Shown: in pieces, positions 1 through 5,397 of the stretch
Position numbering within the stretch: position 1 is the stretch's first letter
Layout: each line of letters opens with the position of its first letter
Assembly (NCBI GenBank): GCA_018715445.1
Contig: DVLP01000450.1
Location: forward strand, 1 to 7,339
Direction: 5' to 3'
Length of the DNA: 7,339 nt
Source of the DNA: Candidatus Avipropionibacterium avicola
Lineage (GTDB): Bacteria > Actinomycetota > Actinomycetes > Propionibacteriales > Propionibacteriaceae
Position numbers and translations under genes: made by a program
Notes under the pieces: generated by a model
Told to the model about the DNA's origin: nothing
Database searches by the model: none
Seen by the model: only the letters and a program-made list of their open reading frames with translations

Positions 1-898
1 GGTCGACCCCGAGGTCGGTGAAGCCCATCCCGGCGACCTCGTCGGGGGCCACCGTACGGGCCTCCAGTCGCTCATGGATCTCCGGCTCGTGACGGTACGG
101 CTTGGTCTCCGCCCGGCCGTCACGGTCGTGGGAGCGGCGGTCGTCGCGGCCGAAGGAACGCTGCGGACGGTCGCTGCGATCGTACGAACGCAAGCGGTCG
201 TCCCGGTCGTACGACGGCTTGCGGTCATCCCGGTTGAACGAGCGATCGTCGGGGTCATTGCGGTCGTAGGAGCGGGGGCCACGGTCGGCGCGGTCCTGGC
301 GGTCGAAGCGGTCCCGGCCGCCACGGTCGTCCCTGTTGAAGGAACGGCGGTTGTCGCGATCGTCCCTGTTGAACGAGCGACGGTCGTTGCGATCGTCCCG
401 GCTGAAGGAACGACGGTCGTCACGATCGAACGTACGACGGTCGTCGCGACCGTACGAGCGGGAGCGGTCGTCGCGGTTGAAGGAGCGACCACGGTCGTTG
501 GAGCGTCCACGGTCATTGCGTCCGACGCGGTCGTCGCGACCCCAGGCACGGGGGCGATCACCGCGGGAGTCGGACCGGGAGTCCGAGCGCGAGTCCCAGG
601 AGCGGGACCGGTCGCTGCGTCGGTAGCCGTTGTCGCGGTTGCGGTCCGAGGAGTCGGAACGCGAGTCCCGGCCGTACGGACGGTTCGAATCGTTGGGGCG
701 GTTCGAGTCGTTGGGGCGCTTCGAGTCGGGGCGCTTCGAGTCGAAGGAGCGCTTCCCGTTGCGGGAATTGGCGTTGCGCCGGTCGCGGGCATCGCGCTGG
801 GCCTGGGACCAGCGGGCCTTCTTCTGACCGGGTCCGGTCTTCTTGGGGCCTTTCGACCCAGTGCTGCGGCGCGCCGATGAGGCGGGAGGGCGTGACAT
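1..898 (-). CDS. DEAD-box RNA helicase, N-terminal part (partial, runs off left edge)
   Basis: Seen: an open frame from ATG at 898 to the window edge, 299 codons without a stop. AGGAAG lies 5 nt upstream of the ATG, which fixes the start. Residues 1-50 are Lys/Arg/Ser-rich. Residues 51-75 repeat units like SKRPD and DSNRP, 76-115 are Ser/Arg/Asp, and 117-263 hold about ten copies of a short unit built on [FY]xRDDRR[ST]. Residues 271-299 look folded and end in VAGMGFTDLGVD, which resembles the conserved Phe and LG residues just before the Q motif of DEAD-box helicases. Known: this family unwinds or remodels RNA using ATP, in ribosome assembly, mRNA decay and cold adaptation. Inference: the ATPase core follows off the left edge, and the charged tail binds RNA or drives condensation. 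Bacterial DEAD-box proteins usually carry such tails at the C-terminus, so a 280-residue N-terminal tail is unusual. The helicase call rests on a short motif and needs the missing core. Confidence 0.72.
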   Translation of the reverse strand, partial: MSRPPASSARRSTGSKGPKKTGPGQKKARWSQAQRDARDRRNANSRNGKRSFDSKRPDSKRPNDSNRPNDSNRPYGRDSRSDSSDRNRDNGYRRSDRSRSWDSRSDSRSDSRGDRPRAWGRDDRVGRNDRGRSNDRGRSFNRDDRSRSYGRDDRRTFDRDDRRSFSRDDRNDRRSFNRDDRDNRRSFNRDDRGGRDRFDRQDRADRGPRSYDRNDPDDRSFNRDDRKPSYDRDDRLRSYDRSDRPQRSFGRDDRRSHDRDGRAETKPYRHEPEIHERLEARTVAPDEVAGMGFTDLGVD

Positions 899-903
899 CT
901 GTA

Positions 904-909
904 CTTCCT
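904..909 (-). promoter_or_regulatory. Ribosome binding site of the helicase gene
   Basis: AGGAAG on the minus strand, 5 nt before the ATG at 898. It decides the start of a gene whose repetitive codons make other frames look open, including an overlapping minus-strand frame that begins further upstream at 971. Confidence 0.7.
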
Positions 910-1021
910 GGTCTGTGCCCATGCCGCATACAAGTGACTATTGGGGAGCGGTTGGCACGTGGTTGCCCCACCGGCGAATCCCCGTACGCACGTACGAGCC
1001 GGAGCCGGTCAGGGGTGGGAT

Positions 1022-1039
1022 TGCACGGAATGCCGTGCA
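1022..1039. repeat. 18-bp inverted repeat, possible operator
   Basis: TGCACGG-AATG-CCGTGCA: two perfect 7-bp arms around a 4-nt centre. It lies about 124 bp upstream of the helicase start and about 188 bp upstream of the SDR start. The short spacer and the lack of a following T-run suit a dimeric regulator's binding site better than a terminator. No regulator gene is visible nearby, so its role is inferred. Confidence 0.4.
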
Positions 1040-1215
1040 GGAAGTCACACTACCGCATCACCCGGGCGATCTCCGAATCGACGGTTCGGCGAAGGCGCTG
1101 ATTTTCTGACACGACCGGAGCCGATCAGGCCCCGGCAACCGATCCCCGGCCGCGGTCGGGTCACGAATCCAGCGCCCAGCACCCGAATCACGGAACCCTG
1201 ACCACGAAGGGCCGC

Positions 1216-1220
1216 GGAGG
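1216..1220 (+). promoter_or_regulatory. Ribosome binding site favouring the ATG start of the SDR
   Basis: GGAGG, 6 nt before the ATG at 1227. A competing GGGAG at 1256-1260 lies 5 nt before an in-frame GTG at 1266, so a product 13 residues shorter is a real alternative. Confidence 0.5.
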
Positions 1221-1226
1221 GGCAGG

Positions 1227-2057
1227 ATGGACCCCGCAGACCACCTCGTGACCTCGGGAGCACCAGTGACCACATCGACGCCGTCCACCGCCAACGCCGA
1301 CCGATCGGGCTCAGGTGACTTCGCGGGCCTGACCGCCATCGTCACCGGCGGCGCATCCGGGATCGGACTGGCGATCGCCGACGAGCTCGCCGACCAAGGA
1401 GCCCGCGTCGCTGCCCTCGACCTCGCACCGCAGGACGGCGGCCGTCACCTCCAGATCCAATGTGATGTCGCCGACAGCGCCTCGGTCGACGCCGCCGTGG
1501 CGCAGGCGGCCGAGCAGCTCGGTGGGATCGACATCGTCATCAACAACGCCGGCATCGGCGCCGCCGGGACCGTGGAGGACAATGCCGACGAGGAATGGCT
1601 CAAGGTCTTCCAGATCAACGTCTTCGGCATGGTGCGCGTGACACGGGCGGCCCTGCCCCACCTGCGCAGGTCCTCGGCCGCAGCGATCGTCAACACCTCC
1701 TCGATCGCGGCCACCACCGGCCTGCCGCAGCGGGCGGCCTACTCCTCCTCCAAGGGTGCGGTCGCCTCCCTCACCCAGGCGATGGCGATGGACCACCTGG
1801 CCGAGGGCATCCGTGTGAACTGTGTCGCACCCGGCACCGCAGACACCCCTTGGGTCGGTCGGTTGCTGGCCGCCGCCCCCGACCCGGCCGCCGAGCGGGC
1901 CGCCCTCGAGGCACGTCAACCCCACGGGCGACTGGTGAGTGCGGCCGAGGTCGCCGCTGCGGTGGCCTATCTGGCGTCCCCGCGCGCCGGTTCGACCACC
2001 GGGGTCTCGCTGGCCGTGGACGGAGGCATGAACAAGCTGCGTCCCCGGATCGGCTGA
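1227..2057 (+). CDS. Short-chain dehydrogenase/reductase (SDR), classical NAD(H) type
   Basis: 276 aa, close to the usual 250 for classical SDRs plus an N-terminal extension of about 30 residues. Seen: cofactor motif TGGASGIG at 40-47, Asp65 at the end of the second strand (an acidic residue there favours NAD over NADP), NNAG at 106-109, catalytic Asn131, Ser159, Tyr172 and Lys176 (YSSSK), PG at 202-203, and a C-terminal VDGGM. The full tetrad implies an active cytosolic alcohol/ketone oxidoreductase. The C-terminal half (APGTADTPWVGRLL, then a QPHGRL segment) reminds me of SDRs from actinobacterial sugar-acid clusters such as 2-keto-3-deoxy-L-fuconate dehydrogenases, but this is recalled resemblance, so the substrate is unproven. 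The first 30 residues are low-complexity, so translation may instead begin at GTG 1266. It appears to be transcribed alone. Confidence 0.9.
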   Translation: MDPADHLVTSGAPVTTSTPSTANADRSGSGDFAGLTAIVTGGASGIGLAIADELADQGARVAALDLAPQDGGRHLQIQCDVADSASVDAAVAQAAEQLGGIDIVINNAGIGAAGTVEDNADEEWLKVFQINVFGMVRVTRAALPHLRRSSAAAIVNTSSIAATTGLPQRAAYSSSKGAVASLTQAMAMDHLAEGIRVNCVAPGTADTPWVGRLLAAAPDPAAERAALEARQPHGRLVSAAEVAAAVAYLASPRAGSTTGVSLAVDGGMNKLRPRIG

Positions 2058-2066
2058 ATCGGCCCC

Positions 2067-2132
2067 TCGACGGGCTCGGGGGTCGGAGTCGACGGGCTCG
2101 GGGGCCGGAGTCGACGGGCTCGGGGGCCGGGG
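2067..2132. repeat. Three tandem 22-bp units of a dispersed GC-rich repeat
   Basis: Units begin at 2067, 2089 and 2111, each starting TCGACGGGCTCGGGGG. They differ at only a few bases (GTCGGAG, GCCGGAG and GCCGGGG tails). The first unit is preceded by GGCCCC. The same core, with A for G at one site (TCGACGAGCTCGGGGG), occurs inside the hydratase gene at about 4249-4264. The array lies just after the SDR stop. It resembles the dispersed intergenic elements of many actinobacteria with cores like TCGACAAGCTCAGGG, a resemblance from memory. Function is unknown. Confidence 0.75.
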
Positions 2133-2181
2133 CCCAAAGGTGACGCGCGGGGAAACGGCCCATGGCCAGTTGGCCTACCGC

Positions 2182-2190
2182 TGGTAGCAT
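2182..2190 (+). promoter_or_regulatory. Candidate extended -10 element of the phosphoglycerol transferase gene
   Basis: TGGTAGCAT ends 11 nt before the ATG at 2202. It fits a TANNNT -10 with an upstream TGG, and no recognisable -35 lies at 16-18 nt. No Shine-Dalgarno is present before the ATG, so the transcript probably has a very short leader or none, which is common in actinobacteria. Confidence 0.4.
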
Positions 2191-2201
2191 CGATCGACGT
2201 C

Positions 2202-3686
2202 ATGGCGAGGAATCAGCAGCGTACGGTCAAGCACACCGCCGGGCGGGCTCTGCTCGCCCGTGGACTGGTGTGGCTCGCGCTGGTCTCAGTGGCCATTGCC
2301 GGCTGGATCCGTTACCGCTTCGGCAACGTCAGCTTCGACGCGATCATCACCAACATCCCGGGTGTCGGCGGCAAGGGTGCGGGCAATGCGGACCTGGTCC
2401 CCGAAGCCGTCCTGCTGTGTCTGGTGATCCCGTTCCTGCTGGTGGCTGTCGGCTCGCTCGTGCTGCACCTGGTCCGCCGCAACCGCCCGTCCCATCAGAT
2501 CCGTCGGCCGCGGATGATCGTCCCGGTCGGGGCGTTCGTCGCGGCGCTGGTCGTACTGCTGGCTGTCGCCGGGGTGCCGCAGCAGGCGACAGCGCTGCTG
2601 AGCCGCGAGTCGTTCGCGCAGTACTACTCCGAGCCGACGGTCGTCTCCACGCCGAAGAAGCCCCTCAACCTGGTCACGATCTATCTCGAGTCGATGGAGA
2701 ACTCGTTCTCCGACGAGGACGTCTTCGGGGAGAACCTGCTCGCCGACCTCGACGAGGCCACCGAGGACTTCGCCCGCTACGACGGGCTGCACGAGTACCC
2801 CGAGGGCGGCTGGACCATGGCCGGACTGGTCTCGACCCAGTGCGGGATCCCGCTGAAGAGTTCGCTGATGGGGCTCGGCGCCGACCCGAACAATGTGGGC
2901 GAGTCCGCCTCGCAGTACCTGCCGGGAGCGGTCTGCCTGGGTGATGTGCTCAGTGAGCAGGGCTACAGCAACACCTGGATGGGTGGCGCCGACACCGAGT
3001 TCGCCGGCAAGGACACCTACCTGCGCGACCACGGCTACTCCGAGATCCAGGGCCTGAAGAAGTGGACCGAGGAAGGCCTCGACCCCGACAACACCAGCCC
3101 CTGGGGTCTGTCGGACCATGCCCTGTACGAGAACGCCCGCGACACCGTCGACGAGCTCGCCGCCAAGGACGAGCCGTTCCACCTGTCGATGATCACCCTC
3201 GACACCCACGAGCCGGCCGGACTGTTCCCCGGCTGTGCCCCCGGCGATCCGATCGCGATGTCCTCGGCCATCAAGTGCTCGATGAAGGACACCAAGGACT
3301 TCGTGGAGTACCTGCTCGACAAGCACGGCGACGACACCGTGATCGTGATCATGGGTGATCACCTCAAGGGCACCAGCGGCGCCAGCGACTTCAAGTCCGA
3401 GATGGAGCAGTTCGACGAGCGGACCATCGTGTTGCGGGTCTGGCACCCGGACGGCACCGCCGAGTTCAACCGCGAGGACTCCGACCAGTTCAGCATGGCC
3501 GCCACCAGCCTCGAGCTGTTGGGCTTCGGGCTCGAGGGTGGCCGCGCCGGCCTCGGCGTCTCCCTGGTCGGCGAGCACGATCTGACCGGTACGGCCCCCG
3601 GCCTGCCGGCCGACGAGTACGAACCGGTCGTCACCGCACGCTCGGCCGATCTCTACCGCTACCTCTGGCGCGGCTCCCACGAGTGA
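2202..3686 (+). CDS. Membrane-anchored phosphoglycerol transferase, MdoB/OpgB-like (alkaline phosphatase superfamily)
   Basis: 494 aa. Seen: three hydrophobic segments (about 20-38, 66-91 and 104-125), then a linker and a long hydrophilic domain predicted outside the membrane. Superfamily landmarks are Glu163 in IYLESME, Thr205 in GGWTMAG (the position of the nucleophilic Thr in LtaS/OpgB), Asp334 and His336 in TLDTH, and Asp386/His387 in MGDHL. STQCGIPL, LPGAVCLGDVL, MGGAD and FAGK closely follow E. coli phosphoglycerol transferase I. Known: these Mn-dependent enzymes move glycerol phosphate from phosphatidylglycerol to a glycan or to lipoteichoic acid chains. Inference: this one decorates a cell-envelope polymer; an osmoregulated glucan acceptor is not expected in a Gram-positive cell. 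It is shorter than the E. coli protein. No envelope gene is adjacent, so the acceptor is unknown. The start rests on codon continuity and the candidate -10, because no ribosome binding site is visible. Confidence 0.85.
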   Translation: MARNQQRTVKHTAGRALLARGLVWLALVSVAIAGWIRYRFGNVSFDAIITNIPGVGGKGAGNADLVPEAVLLCLVIPFLLVAVGSLVLHLVRRNRPSHQIRRPRMIVPVGAFVAALVVLLAVAGVPQQATALLSRESFAQYYSEPTVVSTPKKPLNLVTIYLESMENSFSDEDVFGENLLADLDEATEDFARYDGLHEYPEGGWTMAGLVSTQCGIPLKSSLMGLGADPNNVGESASQYLPGAVCLGDVLSEQGYSNTWMGGADTEFAGKDTYLRDHGYSEIQGLKKWTEEGLDPDNTSPWGLSDHALYENARDTVDELAAKDEPFHLSMITLDTHEPAGLFPGCAPGDPIAMSSAIKCSMKDTKDFVEYLLDKHGDDTVIVIMGDHLKGTSGASDFKSEMEQFDERTIVLRVWHPDGTAEFNREDSDQFSMAATSLELLGFGLEGGRAGLGVSLVGEHDLTGTAPGLPADEYEPVVTARSADLYRYLWRGSHE

Positions 3687-3690
3687 GGCC

Positions 3691-3702
3691 CGCCCCGGGG
3701 CG
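3691..3702. other. 12-bp GC palindrome in a convergent gap, weak terminator candidate
   Basis: CGCCCCGGGGCG sits in the 39-bp gap between the converging phosphoglycerol transferase and hydratase genes. It is a perfect palindrome, but with no loop and no T-tract it can only be offered as a possible bidirectional transcription stop. Confidence 0.25.
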
Positions 3703-3725
3703 ATGCCAGGACGTACGGCGTCAGC

Positions 3726-4535
3726 TCACTGCTGGGCGCCCAACCGGCACCGCAGCACGGGCACCCCGGCAAAGGTGACCGCGACCCGCTGACCGACCCG
3801 GGCCCGGTGCACCCCGGTGACTGCTCCGGTGGCGATCAGGGAACCGGCCGCGACCGTACGGCCCCGACGCCCGAGGATGGTGAGGGTCTGGGCGAGGCTG
3901 GTGTGGATGCCGCCCGGGATCGCGGCACCGGTGGCCTCGCCGACCACGGCACCGTCGATCTCGGTCCGCACCTGCACCCCGGCCAGATCATCGGCGCCCA
4001 CCGGGATCGGGTCTCCGACGAGCAGGCCGTGGTTGTTGCCGAAGTCAGAAGCGGTGACCGCCGGGCCGAGGTCGTTGATGGCGACCAGTGGGCTGCTGGC
4101 GATCTCGATCCCGGCCAGCACGGTGTGCGGCAGTGCCGCGGCGTCATCGGCGTCCCACGTGCCCGGTACGACGTCGACCTCGAGTCGCACCACGAACTCG
4201 GCCTCGGCCGCGGCAAAGCCGTGCTCGTACACCGGCATCGTGGGCCCCTCGACGAGCTCGGGGGACGTTGAATCGCCGGACACGGATCGGACGGTGTCGG
4301 CCCAGATCGGCCCGACGAGACGTTCGTCGCCGCCGGGCACGCGCAGGTCCGGGGCGATCAGGCCGGCCTTCCAGCCGGCGATCCGACGCCCGGCATCCTC
4401 CGACAACCCGATGGCCGCTTCCTGGATCCGGTAGGCCTGGTCCAGATCGTTCGGCAGTGGGCCCGGGTAGTCGGTCAGAGCGGTGGCTTCCCGGCGTGCG
4501 GTGACGAAGGCACCGGCGATGTCGACGCTGTCCAT
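3726..4535 (-). CDS. 2-keto-4-pentenoate hydratase/FAH-family enzyme (MhpD-like), with an in-frame repeat insertion
   Basis: 269 aa, the usual length for MhpD-type proteins. Seen: YPGPLP and AYRIQ near the N-terminus, GWKAGL at 54-59 (the conserved Lys region), GPIWAD at 75-80, metal-ligand motif EAEF with Glu111 and Glu113, Glu144 in GIEI, DFGNNHG at 164-170, and TGAVTGVH near the C-terminus. Known: the family adds water to 2-keto-enoic acids, or decarboxylates relatives such as 4-oxalocrotonate, using a divalent metal. Residues 89-98 (DSTSPELVEGP region) are encoded by a copy of the repeat also found at 2067-2132, and they lengthen the segment between the GPIWAD and EAEF motifs. The reading frame is kept. 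It is the last gene of a three-gene unit, 28 nt after the kinase stop, and no good Shine-Dalgarno precedes the ATG. The exact substrate cannot be told from the sequence. Confidence 0.85.
   Translation of the reverse strand: MDSVDIAGAFVTARREATALTDYPGPLPNDLDQAYRIQEAAIGLSEDAGRRIAGWKAGLIAPDLRVPGGDERLVGPIWADTVRSVSGDSTSPELVEGPTMPVYEHGFAAAEAEFVVRLEVDVVPGTWDADDAAALPHTVLAGIEIASSPLVAINDLGPAVTASDFGNNHGLLVGDPIPVGADDLAGVQVRTEIDGAVVGEATGAAIPGGIHTSLAQTLTILGRRGRTVAAGSLIATGAVTGVHRARVGQRVAVTFAGVPVLRCRLGAQQ
4243..4264. repeat. Copy of the dispersed repeat inside the hydratase gene
   Basis: GGCCCCTCGACGAGCTCGGGGG within the coding frame differs by one base in the core from the intergenic units at 2067-2132, and the preceding GGCCCC is shared with the first of them. 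Read on the minus strand it gives the residues SPELVEGP. The match is long enough that chance between two unrelated places is unlikely, even at this GC content. Confidence 0.7.
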
Positions 4536-4563
4536 GGCGGCACGGTACCCGGACGGTCAGGCC

Positions 4564-5397
4564 TCAGGCCTGGGCCCCGACGTGCTGGACACAGTCGGCA
4601 GCGGCCCGGGTGGCCACCTCCATCGCCGACTGCCGGTCGGCACCCTGGGCCAGCGCTGCGGCCAAGGCCCCGCAGAAGGCATCCCCGGCGCCGGTGGTGT
4701 CGACGACCTCGACGGTCCGGGCCGCGACGTGCACCTCTCCCCAGGTCGAGCCCTCCGTCCCCAGGGTGACCAACAGGCTCGGGCAGTCCAGCCCGGAGCG
4801 GCGCAGTTGGGCGTGCTCGTGCTCGTTGACCACGACCGGGTCGCACAGGACCAGCACCTCGGGCGGCAGGTCGGCGTACGGTGCGAGGTTGGCGACCACC
4901 CGGGCGCCACGCTCAGCGGCCCAGCGAATGGTCTCGACCACCACGTCGTGGTCGATCTCCAACTGCAGCAGGACGATGTCGCCGTCGGCCAGGTCGGCCA
5001 GGGCCGTCGTCACGTCCTCGGTCCGCAGCTGCAGGTTCGCCCCGGGCGAGACCATGATCATGTTGTCGCCAGCGGCGTCGACACAGATCACCGCCGTCCC
5101 GGTGGGACTGTCCTCGACCACCCGTACGGCATCGACCTCGACACCCCGGGCCTGCAGTCGGTCACGGTAGGCCGTACCGGCCTCGTCGTCTCCGACCGCA
5201 CCCACCATGACGGTACGGGTGGGCTCGGCATGGGTGCCCGCCCCGGTCTGCCGGGCGGCGGCCACCGCCTGGTTGGCGCCCTTGCCGCCGAATCGTCGCA
5301 CCAGGTCGGCAGTCAACACGGTCTCCCCGGTGCGGGGATGGCGCTCCATCTCCAGCTGCAGGTCCTGGTTGAGGGACCCGACGACCCAGACGGTCAT
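4564..5397 (-). CDS. PfkB-family sugar kinase, ribokinase type
   Basis: 277 aa, somewhat shorter than the roughly 300 of typical ribokinases. Seen: GSLNQDL at 7-13 (substrate Asp12), FGGKGANQA at 36-44, VGAVGDDEAG at 65-74, a TGTAVICVD strand at 99-107, SPGAN at 117-121, Glu147 in LQLEID, NEHE at 191-194, VTLGTEGS at 210-217, and the anion hole and catalytic base in DTTGAGDAF at 233-241 (Asp239). All catalytic landmarks of RbsK are present, so it should phosphorylate ribose or a similar small sugar or nucleoside with ATP in the cytosol. No ribose transporter, RbsD or LacI regulator is nearby, which leaves the substrate open. The start at 5397 overlaps the stop of the upstream RidA-like gene by one base (TGATG), implying translational coupling. 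The frame is also open further upstream to 5637, but the first GSxNxD motif begins six residues after the chosen Met. Confidence 0.92.
   Translation of the reverse strand: MTVWVVGSLNQDLQLEMERHPRTGETVLTADLVRRFGGKGANQAVAAARQTGAGTHAEPTRTVMVGAVGDDEAGTAYRDRLQARGVEVDAVRVVEDSPTGTAVICVDAAGDNMIMVSPGANLQLRTEDVTTALADLADGDIVLLQLEIDHDVVVETIRWAAERGARVVANLAPYADLPPEVLVLCDPVVVNEHEHAQLRRSGLDCPSLLVTLGTEGSTWGEVHVAARTVEVVDTTGAGDAFCGALAAALAQGADRQSAMEVATRAAADCVQHVGAQA

Larger units (their letters stand above)
899..1226. other. Divergent intergenic region between helicase and SDR
   Basis: 328 bases between two divergently transcribed genes. I see no convincing coding frame: the short open frames here have no matching codon bias and no recognisable protein. 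The region holds the helicase ribosome binding site, an inverted repeat at 1022-1039, a near-identical 15-bp direct repeat (999-1013 and 1115-1129) and two adjacent CGTACG sites near 983-996. Promoters for both genes must lie here, but no strong -35/-10 pair could be assigned. Confidence 0.6.

Noticed and set aside
74..880. Plus-strand frame of 268 residues, Val/Ala-rich with repeated VVAIVPVER units
   Set aside because: It is the antisense reading of the Arg/Asp repeat codons of the helicase gene. The minus-strand frame has a ribosome binding site and a sensible protein leading into a helicase-like motif.
558..971. Minus-strand frame of 137 residues overlapping the helicase start
   Set aside because: It is a shifted reading of the same repeats, with no ribosome binding site and a Pro/Arg/Leu composition typical of a shadow frame.
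843..1201. Short plus-strand frames in the gap before the SDR
   Set aside because: Several overlapping frames, none with a ribosome binding site, expected codon bias or recognisable protein; they span the divergent regulatory region.
2067..2132. CRISPR array
   Set aside because: The units abut with no unique spacers, there are only three of them and no cas genes are present.
2286..3680. Long minus-strand frame of 464 residues opposite the phosphoglycerol transferase
   Set aside because: It is long only because of GC-rich codon bias on the other strand. It shows no recognisable motif, while the plus strand carries a full set of catalytic motifs.
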